DNA of 13,370 nt, taken from NCBI GenBank assembly GCA_003242675.1, contig QGVE01000070.1:1-13370 (forward strand), written 5' to 3'. Shown here in pieces: positions 1 to 6,464 of the stretch. The notes below the pieces were generated by a model. The model was not told the origin of the DNA. It saw only the letters and a program-made list of their open reading frames with translations, and ran no database searches. Within the stretch, counting starts at the first letter, position 1, and each line of letters starts with the position of its first letter. The stretch is from Bacillota bacterium (lineage in GTDB: Bacteria > Bacillota_E > Symbiobacteriia > Symbiobacteriales > Symbiobacteriaceae). Both the position numbers and the translations under genes were made by a program.

Positions 1-1338
1 GCCCAGGTGCTCGGGCGGAATGCCGATGCCCGTGTCCGTCACCGTCACCCACGCCGTCCGTCCCGAACCCGCCGGCCGGACGGCGCTCTCGCCGCCCGAG
101 GCCGCCGTGTGCCAGCCGTCTTCACCGGGCGCAGCGAGTCCCGCCGGTTCCGGGCCGGCGCCAACCAACACTACGACGGAACCGCCGCGCGGCGTGTACT
201 TGATGCCGTTTTCCACCAGGTTGCCCACCACGGCCTGCACCAGGTGCACCTCCGCCCGCACGGTCACGGGCGGACCGGGCCGCAGCTCCAGCCGCACTCC
301 CCGCTCCGCGGCCACCGGCTCCAGGGCGTGCACCACTTCCGCCACCGCCGCGCACAGGTCGATGGGCTCGACCGCCATGTCCGCCTGGCTGCGGGCCTCC
401 GCCCGCATGTCCAGCCGCGCGAGCTCCAGCAGCGAGTCGACCAGCCGGCTCGCCCGGTCGCACTCGTGCACGATGTCCGCCAGATGCTCCCGGTACACCG
501 CCGGATCCAGGGAACGGTTGGTGAGCAGCGGCTCGGCCAGCGCGCGGATGGCCGCGATCGGGGTGCGCAGCTCATGGGACGCGTTCGCCACGAACTCCCG
601 CCGCTGCCGGTCCAGCCGTCCCAGTTCCTCGGCCATGCGGTTGAACCCCCGGCCGAGGTCCAGCAGCTCGCTGCTCCCGGCGGGCACCACCCGGGCATCC
701 AGCCGACCCCGGGCCAGGCGCGCCACGGCCTCCTGCAGCCGCACCAGCGGGCGGGTGAGATAGCGCGCGAGCATCACGCCGACCAGGACCGCGCCGAAGG
801 CCATGGCGCCGGCAATCCAGCCCAGCTGCCGGAGCAAGTCCCGCTGCGCGTCCCGCACCGCGCCGACGTCTGCCGCGACCAGCACCGCCCCGATCTGCTG
901 ATCGCCGGCGAACACCGGGATCCCGGCGTACAGCACCCATTCGCCCCCGGGCAGCCGGCGGGTGCCCGTGGTCACCTGGCCGGCCAGGGCCCCCTGCACC
1001 TCCGGGTGCGTCAGCCGCTGTCCCACGAGCGGCGAGCCCGTCGTGACGTCGGCGACGACGACTCCGGCGCGATCCACCGCGACCGGCCGCATCCCGCTCT
1101 GCTGGTGGAAGCGGTAAAAGGCCAGCGTCAGCCCCTCCTGCGGGTCGGCCCAGTACTCGGCCGCGAGCCCGGCCGCGGCCTGCCCCCAGGCCAGGACGGA
1201 CTCCCTGCGCTCCTGCATCATCCGGTTGCCCGTCTGGTAGAGCAGGAGCGCCCCGCTGCCGCCCAGGGCCAGGACCGTAACCAGCGCAAACGCCAGCGAG
1301 AGCTGGACGGCCAGCGGCCAGTGGCCCGGGCGCCTCAC
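1..1338 (-). CDS. Sensor histidine kinase of an OmpR-class two-component system (3' end cut by window)
   Basis: Membrane kinase that autophosphorylates on histidine and passes the phosphate to the adjacent regulator. Translating 1338 down to 1 gives 446 residues with no stop, so the last part of the ATPase domain lies outside the window. Seen in order: TM1 about residues 9-34; an extracytoplasmic PAS/Cache-like sensor region about 36-170; TM2 about 172-192; HAMP about 190-240; the phosphoacceptor H-box FVANASHELRTP with His255; an N-box NLVENGIKYTP with Asn373 and Asn377; and a G1 box DTGIGIP at 435-441. The GTG start overlaps the regulator's TGA (GTGA). GGAGG sits 7 nt upstream inside the regulator's last codons, so the two are probably translationally coupled. 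Unusual: a Gly/Ala/Pro-rich stretch of about 35-40 residues separates the N-box strand from G1, longer than usual. The signal sensed cannot be told from sequence. Identity as a kinase is firm. Confidence 0.95.
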   Translation of the reverse strand, partial: MRRPGHWPLAVQLSLAFALVTVLALGGSGALLLYQTGNRMMQERRESVLAWGQAAAGLAAEYWADPQEGLTLAFYRFHQQSGMRPVAVDRAGVVVADVTTGSPLVGQRLTHPEVQGALAGQVTTGTRRLPGGEWVLYAGIPVFAGDQQIGAVLVAADVGAVRDAQRDLLRQLGWIAGAMAFGAVLVGVMLARYLTRPLVRLQEAVARLARGRLDARVVPAGSSELLDLGRGFNRMAEELGRLDRQRREFVANASHELRTPIAAIRALAEPLLTNRSLDPAVYREHLADIVHECDRASRLVDSLLELARLDMRAEARSQADMAVEPIDLCAAVAEVVHALEPVAAERGVRLELRPGPPVTVRAEVHLVQAVVGNLVENGIKYTPRGGSVVVLVGAGPEPAGLAAPGEDGWHTAASGGESAVRPAGSGRTAWVTVTDTGIGIPPEHLG

Positions 1339-2027
1339 GGCTCGGCCTCCAGGTAGTAGCCCACGCCCCACTTGGTGCGCAGGTAGCGGGGCCGGGAAGG
1401 ATCCTCCTCCAGCTTCTCCCGGATGCGCCGCACGTGCACGTCGACGGTGCGCTCGTCACCGGCGAAGTCGTAGCCCCAGACGAGGTCCAGGAGCTCCTGG
1501 CGGGTGTAGACCACCCCGGGGTGGCGGGCCAGGAGCTCCAGCAGGTCGTACTCCCGGGGCGTCAGGTCCAGCGGGCGGCCGGCCACCTCGGCCCGCCGCT
1601 GCCGGGGGTAGAGCACCAGGTCCCCCACCGCCAGCCGGGCGGTGCGGTCCTGCCGGTTGGCCGCCTCGACCCGGCGCAGGACCGCCCGGATGCGGGCGAT
1701 CAGCTCCCGGGTGTTGAAGGGCTTGGTGATGTAGTCGTCGGCCCCCAACTCGAGGCCGAGGATCTTGTCGATGTCGTCCGCCTTGGCCGTGAGCATGATG
1801 ATCGGCGTCATGCCGGCGGCGCGCACCTCCCGGCACACCGTGAGCCCGTCCACCTCCGGGAGCATCAGGTCCAGCACGATCAGGTCGAAGGCGCCTGCCC
1901 GGAACTTCTCCAGCGCCTCCCGTCCGCTCGACGCCGTGGTCACCTGGAAGCCCTCCTGCTCCAGGCTGAGCCGAAGGCCCTTGACCAGGCCCGGCTCGTC
2001 ATCCACGACGAGGATGTGGGGCACCAA
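1335..2027 (-). CDS. OmpR/PhoB-family response regulator
   Basis: DNA-binding response regulator, 230 residues, the usual family length. The receiver domain (about 3-118) carries the acidic pair Asp9-Asp10, phosphoacceptor Asp53 (VLDLMLPEVDG), Thr80 and Lys102 (ITKPF). The winged-helix effector (about 128-226) has the typical LTPREYDLL and TVDVHVRRIREKL elements and ends in the GVGYYLE wing. The first codon is either TTG at 2027 or the next codon, GTG at 2024. A perfect AGGAGGTGA at 2039-2031 lies 6 or 9 nt upstream, so both fit. The kinase gene follows with a 4-nt GTGA overlap, and the two surely work as a pair. A 12-bp direct repeat just upstream may be a regulatory site. PhoP, ResD and similar assignments cannot be separated by eye, so no symbol is given. 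Confidence 0.97.
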   Translation of the reverse strand: MVPHILVVDDEPGLVKGLRLSLEQEGFQVTTASSGREALEKFRAGAFDLIVLDLMLPEVDGLTVCREVRAAGMTPIIMLTAKADDIDKILGLELGADDYITKPFNTRELIARIRAVLRRVEAANRQDRTARLAVGDLVLYPRQRRAEVAGRPLDLTPREYDLLELLARHPGVVYTRQELLDLVWGYDFAGDERTVDVHVRRIREKLEEDPSRPRYLRTKWGVGYYLEAEP

Positions 2028-2035
2028 AGGTCACC

Positions 2036-2073
2036 TCCTGCCGGCGGCAGTCGCTCCGCTGTCCTGCCGGCGG
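2036..2073. repeat. 12-bp direct repeat upstream of the response regulator, with a hairpin beside its ribosome binding site
   Basis: TCCTGCCGGCGG occurs at 2036-2047 and again at 2062-2073, 26 bp apart start to start. On the coding (minus) strand the promoter-proximal copy forms part of CTGCC-GCC-GGCAG, which directly abuts the AGGAGG of the regulator. OmpR-class regulators often bind direct repeats and regulate their own operon, so an autoregulatory or translational role is possible. That role is inference. In such GC-rich DNA a 12-bp repeat could also be chance. Confidence 0.35.
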
Positions 2074-2109
2074 TGTTCTGCCAGGGTCCTCACGCCGGCC
2101 AGCCCGGGT

Positions 2110-2205
2110 CTACCCGGCCGCGGCGAGGTACGCCGCATCCGCCACGAGCCAGACCCGCACGGGCACCAGGACCCAGGTACAGATTGCCCAGATGTGGGCC
2201 GACAC
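2110..2205 (-). CDS. Possible small membrane protein, 31 codons, upstream of the two-component genes
   Basis: A short reading frame starts at GTG 2205 and ends at TAG 2110. It would encode 31 residues that are mostly hydrophobic and aromatic (SAHIWAICTWVLVPV, then VWLVADAAYLAAAG), compatible with a single membrane helix. A purine run AGGGGGG sits 5 nt upstream of the GTG. An in-frame GTG at 2220, with AGGAGGGG about 10 nt upstream, is an alternative start adding 5 residues. 28 of the 31 sense codons end in G or C, as in the real genes nearby. It lies between the peptidase-like gene and the response regulator on the same strand, 82 nt before the regulator, so it could be co-transcribed. I recognise no family. 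A non-coding leader or chance ORF remains quite possible. Confidence 0.33.
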   Translation of the reverse strand: MSAHIWAICTWVLVPVRVWLVADAAYLAAAG

Positions 2206-2307
2206 CTGTTCCCCCCTCACGGTGACCGCACCCCTCCTCAGCACCATCGCTCCGGCCCGCACAGGCGCACCGACCGCCACGGGCGCTGCGCACTCCCCGA
2301 TGTGCCG

Positions 2308-3654
2308 TCACGATGGGCCCTGCTGGCCATGGGCGGCAAGCCGGAGGTGAACCCTGAGCCAGCCCGGCCCCTCCTCGGTCCACCCGCCGGGGGCGTCCAC
2401 CGCCAGCGCCTCACTCTCGATCCGGAGCCGTCCGCCCTGCTCGACCGACGGCCGCCCGGGCAGCCGCAGCCGGAACCGCCTGCCCGCCTCGTCCCACTCC
2501 TCCAGGGAGAGCGCGTGGATCGTCACCCGCAGCCCGTCCGGGCCCACGGCCCCGCAGAACCGGGTGTGCAGCCTCCGGCCGGGGGAGATGTTCAGCAGGT
2601 TGGTCGGATCCCACATGAGGCCCTGGACCTCCGGCGGAAGAACGACCTCCACGGCAAAGCCGGGACCCCCCTCCAGCTCCTGCAGCAGCGCGGCGATCCG
2701 GGCCTGCCGCTGCGCCTCCGCCTCCTGCTCCGCCTCCAGCAGGGAGGCCAGTCCTTCGGTCACCACCACCTGGTTCACCGGCGGCAGCGGCTCGGTCAGG
2801 CTCTCCTCCAGGAGCCGCTGCAGGGAGCCGCCCGCCGCCCCGACCCGAGCCTGCCACCCGGGGGCCAGCCGGTCCAGCAGCAGCGCCTGCGCCGCACCGG
2901 TGTCGTAGAAGCGCCGGTAGGCGGCATGGCGGCCGCCCTGGTTGTACGTCCGCAGCCGCGCGACCAGCTCCTCCCGCGGCGCTCCGGCCCGCAGTTCCAC
3001 GTAGGTGGGCGTCCCCTCCACCCACTCCACGGTCTGCTCGTACACCACGACGTCCCCCCGGTTCATGCGGACCAGCTGCCGGTGCCGGTGCTGCCGCATG
3101 GAGACGAACGCCCCGGCGGCAGCGGGATTGCCTTCCAGCGCCCGGGCCAGGAGCCGGTTCTCCACGATGGCCATGGCGTTGTTGGCCGGGTCGTTCTCCG
3201 GATAGCTGGCCATGACCTGCAGGCTCGCCGCATCCATCCGGGGCAGGTCCGGAAAGGCCAACTGCTGGAACACGTGGAACGCCTCGTGCAGGATCAGGCG
3301 CGCGAGGCCAGCGTCGTCGGTCGGAGGCCGGTCCGAGAGGCTGACCAGCGCGGTGAGCTGCCCGCCCACGGGTGCGGCGGTGTTGCCCGCCATCTCGGGG
3401 CGGACGGGCCCCCGGTAAAGCGGCCGGCCCGCCACCTCCCCGGCGAGACGGTAGCCCTCGGGCGGGGCCGGGTGGCCGATGAGCCAGGCCTCCCGGGCGT
3501 CGTAGAGCAGAATCGGGATGGCCGCGAGATCAAACCCCGGCCAGAGAGCACCCTCTCCACACAGCCGGTGCGCCTCCGCGACGGCGGTACGGATCCGTTC
3601 CAGAGGAACCACCTCCCCGGCGCAGCCCACGCAGCGCCGCGCCTTCCTTGCCAC
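2308..3654 (-). CDS. Putative gluzincin-type zinc metallopeptidase, unknown role
   Basis: Protein of about 448 residues that I cannot name. It carries HEAFH (residues 123-127, in RLILHEAFHVFQQ), the HExxH zinc motif with His123 and His127 as ligands and Glu124 as catalytic base. About 85 residues later, WVEGTPTYVE (211-220) matches the gluzincin third-ligand motif W-x-E-G-x-x-x-Y, with Glu213 as the probable third ligand. The middle is helical and Gln/Glu/Ala-rich (about 300-330). The C-terminal 110 residues look beta-rich. No signal peptide or membrane helix is obvious, so it is probably cytoplasmic unless the start is wrong. The GTG start at 3654 is the first available codon after an in-frame TAG and has no good ribosome binding site. 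Later GTGs at 3630 or 3612 are possible, which would remove the odd Cys-x2-Cys near the N-terminus. It ends 102 nt before the putative small ORF. Peptidase activity is inferred from motifs only. Confidence 0.8.
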   Translation of the reverse strand: MARKARRCVGCAGEVVPLERIRTAVAEAHRLCGEGALWPGFDLAAIPILLYDAREAWLIGHPAPPEGYRLAGEVAGRPLYRGPVRPEMAGNTAAPVGGQLTALVSLSDRPPTDDAGLARLILHEAFHVFQQLAFPDLPRMDAASLQVMASYPENDPANNAMAIVENRLLARALEGNPAAAGAFVSMRQHRHRQLVRMNRGDVVVYEQTVEWVEGTPTYVELRAGAPREELVARLRTYNQGGRHAAYRRFYDTGAAQALLLDRLAPGWQARVGAAGGSLQRLLEESLTEPLPPVNQVVVTEGLASLLEAEQEAEAQRQARIAALLQELEGGPGFAVEVVLPPEVQGLMWDPTNLLNISPGRRLHTRFCGAVGPDGLRVTIHALSLEEWDEAGRRFRLRLPGRPSVEQGGRLRIESEALAVDAPGGWTEEGPGWLRVHLRLAAHGQQGPS

Positions 3655-3660
3655 AGTCGG

Positions 3661-3838
3661 CTACATGCTCAGCCGCCTGCGTGCGCAGTCACCTATGTGC
3701 TCAATGACCTGTGTGCCCGGTCGCCTGTATGCGCAATCACCTGTGCGCTCAGTCGCCTGTGTGCTCAGTCGCCCGTAAGCTCTACGCCTGTAGGCTCAAT
3801 GGCCTGTGTGCCCGTAGCATGCCGGCGCACTCGCCTGC
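3661..3838. repeat. Degenerate 16-bp tandem repeat, about 11 copies
   Basis: Head-to-tail units with consensus CTGTGTGCTCAGTCGC start at 3661, 3677, 3693, 3709, 3725, 3741, 3757, 3773 (15 bp), 3788, 3804 (15 bp) and 3819, followed by a partial CTGCAGG. The GC at unit positions 7-8, the C at position 10 and the final C are kept in all copies. The central units (3709-3772) are closest to consensus and the ends are more worn. The array fills most of the 223-bp gap between the sugar-dehydrogenase-like gene and the peptidase-like gene. No hairpin terminator is seen there. Sixteen is not a multiple of three, so the array is unlikely to be coding. There are no spacers, so it is not CRISPR. It could be a decayed minisatellite or a series of protein-binding sites. 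Confidence 0.85.
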
Positions 3839-3877
3839 AGGATGCGTCCGCGCTGCGCAGCAAAGCGCCGGCGGGCG

Positions 3878-5119
3878 TCACTCCTCCGCGACGATGCGGT
3901 AGACCGCCCCGCCGCGGTCGACCACGTAGACCTCGCCGGCCTCGTCCTCGCCGAACGACGTGATGTTGAGGCCCGAGTCGAGCAGCCGGACGGACTCCCA
4001 GCGACCGTCCCGCTGCCGGAGCCCCCAGATGTGGCCCGTGCAGTAGTCGCCGTAAAGGTAGATGCCCGCCAGGTCGGGTATGGCCTGCCCGCGGTAGACG
4101 TAGCCGCCCGTGATCGCGCAGCCGCCCTCGTCGTGGGTGTACTCGGCCACGGGGAACACGGCCCCGGGCGCCTCACCCTCGGCGTACCGCCGGGAGCCCT
4201 CCCAGACCCGCCACCCGTAGTTCTCGCCGCCCGGGCTGTCCGCGGGCTGGAAGTTGACCTCCTCCACCGCGTTCTGGCCGACGTCCGCGATCCACAGGTC
4301 GCCCGTCGCCCGGTCGAAGCTGATCCGCCAGGGGTTGCGCAGGCCGTAGGCCCAGATCTCGTCCCGGCCCGGCCGCCCGACGAAGGGGTTGTCCGGCGGG
4401 ATGCGGTACGGCCCGGGCTGGGAGAGGTCCAGCCGCAGGATCTTGCCCAGCAGGCTGTCCAGGTCCTGCGCCCGGTTTCCGGGGTCGCCGGCCGAACCGC
4501 CGTCGCCCAGGGCCAGGTAGAGGTAGCCGTCAGGCCCGAAGAGCAGCGCACCGCCGTTGTGGTTGGCGTGGGGCTGCTCGACGGTGAGCAGCACCTCCTC
4601 GGAAGCCGGATCGCCCCGGCGCGGGTCGCCGTCCCGCAGCCGGAACCGGGAGAGCACCGTGCGCCCGTCCGGACGCCCCGTGTAGTGGACGTAGAAGACC
4701 CCGCTCTCCCGGAAATCCGGGGCGAAGGCCAGCCCCAGCAGTCCCTGCTCGCTGCCGCGGCTCAGCACGCGGTCGGTAAGATCAAGGAAGGGCTCCGGCA
4801 GCAGTGCGCCGCCCGCCAGCACCCGCACCCGTCCCGGCTGCTCCAGGATGTACAGCCGGCCGCTCCCGTCGCCGGCGTGGGTGAGGTAGAGGGGTCTGTC
4901 GAGCCCGTCCGCCACCTTCTCCAGCCGGATCCGCGCCTCCCTCCGCGCGGGAGCCTGCCCAGGCTCCTGGCCGGGTTCGGGCCCGGCCTCTCGGCCGAGC
5001 TCTTGGGCAGGCCCCTCCGTGGGGCCCTGCTTCGGTTCCTGCACGGGGCCCTGCGCCGGGCTGCACCCCAACAGCACCAGCAGGAGCAGGGCCAAAAGGC
5101 CGTGCACATGCGCGCCCAC
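3878..5119 (-). CDS. PQQ-dependent-type sugar dehydrogenase (glucose/sorbosone dehydrogenase family), lipoprotein
   Basis: Six-bladed beta-propeller of the GSDH family, whose members oxidise aldose sugars using pyrroloquinoline quinone outside the membrane. From the start at GTG 5119 it has 413 residues: a lipoprotein signal with an LLLLVLLGC lipobox (Cys19), a low-complexity Gly/Pro/Glu/Gln linker (about 20-58), then the propeller. Family motifs seen: SEQGLLGLAF (about 123-132), HANHNGG with the likely catalytic His187, GPDGYLYLALGDGG, YGLRNPWR with the Arg-Asn pair at 261-262, IADVGQN, ENYGW and CAITGGYVYRG. I prefer GTG 5119 because GGAGG lies 7 nt upstream. TTG 5125 would sit directly against the GGGGAGGG. 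The tandem repeat lies just downstream. Family membership is firm. Actual PQQ use and substrate are inferred, and no pqq biosynthesis gene is in the window. Confidence 0.93.
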   Translation of the reverse strand: MGAHVHGLLALLLLVLLGCSPAQGPVQEPKQGPTEGPAQELGREAGPEPGQEPGQAPARREARIRLEKVADGLDRPLYLTHAGDGSGRLYILEQPGRVRVLAGGALLPEPFLDLTDRVLSRGSEQGLLGLAFAPDFRESGVFYVHYTGRPDGRTVLSRFRLRDGDPRRGDPASEEVLLTVEQPHANHNGGALLFGPDGYLYLALGDGGSAGDPGNRAQDLDSLLGKILRLDLSQPGPYRIPPDNPFVGRPGRDEIWAYGLRNPWRISFDRATGDLWIADVGQNAVEEVNFQPADSPGGENYGWRVWEGSRRYAEGEAPGAVFPVAEYTHDEGGCAITGGYVYRGQAIPDLAGIYLYGDYCTGHIWGLRQRDGRWESVRLLDSGLNITSFGEDEAGEVYVVDRGGAVYRIVAEE

Positions 5120-5266
5120 ATCCAACCCTCCCCTCGGCAGCTCTCCTCAGCGTTCTCCTCGCCGCCTGTTGCTCGAAGGAAGTCCCGTCATGCGTCTCCC
5201 GAACCCCCCGGGCCTTCCTCTGTCCCGGCCGTGCATCCGGCGCGCTGCGGCATCCCGCGGCCCGGC

Positions 5267-5524
5267 TCAGGGCAGCTGCCCGGCCACCCAGGCGGCCAGC
5301 GCGAGCTGGGCGGCGAGGAGGCCGGGCACGCCCAGCGCAAACAGGGGCTTCCGGGTCTTGTGCCGGATCAGGTAGATGCCCAGCAGGGCCCCCGGCCCGC
5401 CGCCCAGGGCCGACAGCCAGAGCAGTGTGCGCTCCGGCACCCGCCGCCCCCCGCGGCGGGCCTGCAGCTTGTCCCAGGCGTAGGTCAAGAATACGAGCAG
5501 GTTATAGAGGATGAGCGTCAGCAC
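5267..5524 (-). CDS. DUF1294-family small membrane protein
   Basis: Small integral membrane protein of unknown function, 85 residues, the usual size of this family. Seen: an N-terminal helix (LILYNLLVFLTYAWDK) ending in the family's DK-x-x-A/R signature, a basic QARRGGRRVPE loop, the conserved ALGGGPGALLGI segment, the H-K-T-R-K-P basic motif (55-60), and a C-terminal hydrophobic helix (about 61-82). I chose GTG 5524 because GGAGG lies 5 nt upstream and the family begins just before the first helix. The frame stays open upstream to 5632, but that extra 36-residue stretch is not membrane-like and runs into the divergent promoter. It is divergent from the phosphoesterase, and the sugar-dehydrogenase-like gene follows 147 nt downstream on the same strand. 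Confidence 0.9.
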   Translation of the reverse strand: MLTLILYNLLVFLTYAWDKLQARRGGRRVPERTLLWLSALGGGPGALLGIYLIRHKTRKPLFALGVPGLLAAQLALAAWVAGQLP

Positions 5525-5555
5525 CGGCGCCTCCGCCCGTCCCGCGGGCCATCCC

Positions 5556-5584
5556 TTGACGGCCTTCACCCCCTCCGCTACGGT
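5556..5584 (+). promoter_or_regulatory. Sigma-A-type promoter for the metallophosphoesterase
   Basis: TTGACG at 5556-5561 and TACGGT at 5579-5584 are separated by exactly 17 bp. The -35 matches consensus at 5 of 6 positions; the -10 is weaker (first two and last bases match). Transcription would begin near 5591, giving a leader of about 65 nt before the GTG at 5656. Confidence 0.5.
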
Positions 5585-5655
5585 AGAATTCGGCTGACTG
5601 TCCCTTCCCACCGCCCACAACTCACGACCCACTGCTCAACGAGGAGGTTCCCCCG

Positions 5656-6426
5656 GTGGCCATCTACGCAATCGGCGACCCCCACCTCAGCCTGGCCGTC
5701 AACAAGCCCATGGACATCTTCGGCCCCCGCTGGGCCGACCACGCCGCGCGCTTCCTCCAGAACTGGGAGGCCACGGTGGGCCCGGACGACTATGTACTGA
5801 TCCCCGGCGACATCTCGTGGGGGATGACCCTCGCCGAGGCGCTGCCGGACCTCATGGAGATCGACCGGCTGCCGGGGCGCAAGCTCCTCATCCAGGGCAA
5901 CCACGACTACTGGTGGCAGTCGCTGAAGAAGCTGCGGGAGCTGCCGCTCCGGACCATTACCTTTATTCAGAATGACGCTGTGCTGCTGCCCGAGGGTTCT
6001 GTGCCCGGGGTGGAAGGGCGGGTGGCGGTCTGCGGCACCCGGGGGTGGATCACCCCCGGCGACCGGGCCTGGAACGAGGACCCCGCCCACAACGAGAAGA
6101 TCTACCGGCGGGAGGTCGGCCGGCTGCGCCTCTCGCTGGAGGCCGGCCGCAAGCTGGGCGCGGACCGGTACATCGTGATGCTCCACTACCCTCCGGTGGC
6201 CGACGACCACGCGCCCACGGAGTTCACCCGGGTGCTGGACGAGTGGGGCGGCGTGCTGCTCTGCGTCTACGGCCACCTGCACGGCCCCAGCGCGCCCCAC
6301 CGGGCGCTGCAGGGGCTGTTCGGCTCCGTGCGCTACCGGCTCGTCGCGTGCGACGCCCTCGACTTCACGCCGCTCAGGCTCTTCCCGGAGGGCGGGGACG
6401 TGGCCGCAGAGGGCGGCCTGTGCTAA
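5656..6426 (+). CDS. Calcineurin-like metallophosphoesterase
   Basis: Predicted cytoplasmic two-metal phosphoesterase, 256 residues, with no signal peptide. The full metal-binding set is visible: GDPHL (Asp8, His10), GDISW (Asp52), GNHDYWW (Asn82, His83, Asp84), a histidine in MLHYPP (His177) and GHLHG (His207, His209). The tryptophans after GDIS and GNHDY place it with the YmdB-unrelated, stand-alone bacterial MPE proteins usually listed only as metallophosphoesterase. The substrate is unknown. The GTG start at 5656 has GAGGAGG 8 nt upstream. The TAA stop overlaps the likely -10 element of mntR, and mntR follows 38 nt later, so read-through into mntR is also possible. Confidence 0.95.
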   Translation: MAIYAIGDPHLSLAVNKPMDIFGPRWADHAARFLQNWEATVGPDDYVLIPGDISWGMTLAEALPDLMEIDRLPGRKLLIQGNHDYWWQSLKKLRELPLRTITFIQNDAVLLPEGSVPGVEGRVAVCGTRGWITPGDRAWNEDPAHNEKIYRREVGRLRLSLEAGRKLGADRYIVMLHYPPVADDHAPTEFTRVLDEWGGVLLCVYGHLHGPSAPHRALQGLFGSVRYRLVACDALDFTPLRLFPEGGDVAAEGGLC

Positions 6427-6429
6427 GAT
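6401..6429 (+). promoter_or_regulatory. Extended -10 promoter for mntR
   Basis: TGCTAAGAT at 6421-6429 is an extended -10 (TGn followed by TAAGAT, 5 of 6 matches to TATAAT). The -35 position at 17-bp spacing, TGGCCG at 6401-6406, is poor, as is common with extended -10 promoters. The TAA of the phosphoesterase gene is part of the -10. The predicted start near 6436 would give a 5' leader of about 30 nt. I see no clear palindromic MntR operator here. Confidence 0.45.
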
Positions 6430-6464
6430 AAAGACACAACCCGCTCCAGGAAATGAGGATGGCC

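Noticed and set aside
7..1356. Long plus-strand open frame antisense to the histidine kinase
   Set aside because: The minus strand here encodes an unmistakable kinase with H, N and G boxes. The plus-strand product is Arg/His/Pro-rich with no domain, as expected for the reverse of a very GC-rich gene.
3661..3838. CRISPR array
   Set aside because: The 16-bp units are directly adjacent with no unique spacers and no cas genes nearby.
3518..3902. Small plus-strand proteins through the 16-bp repeat (Cys/Ser/Arg-rich)
   Set aside because: The period is not a multiple of three, two units are 15 bp, and there is no ribosome binding site. The apparent peptide repetition is only a by-product of the DNA repeat.
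1765..3963. 732-codon plus-strand open frame
   Set aside because: It crosses several genes and intergenic spacers on the opposite strand, gives low-complexity Arg/Pro/His-rich protein, and has no ribosome binding site or motif. The minus-strand genes have clear motifs.
5525..5632. 36-residue N-terminal extension of the DUF1294 protein
   Set aside because: The family starts at the first helix. The GTG at 5524 has a good ribosome binding site, and the extension overlaps the phosphoesterase promoter region.
3842..5800. 652-codon plus-strand open frame antisense to the dehydrogenase-like gene
   Set aside because: It overlaps three real genes, including the start of the phosphoesterase in another frame, and carries no recognisable domain.
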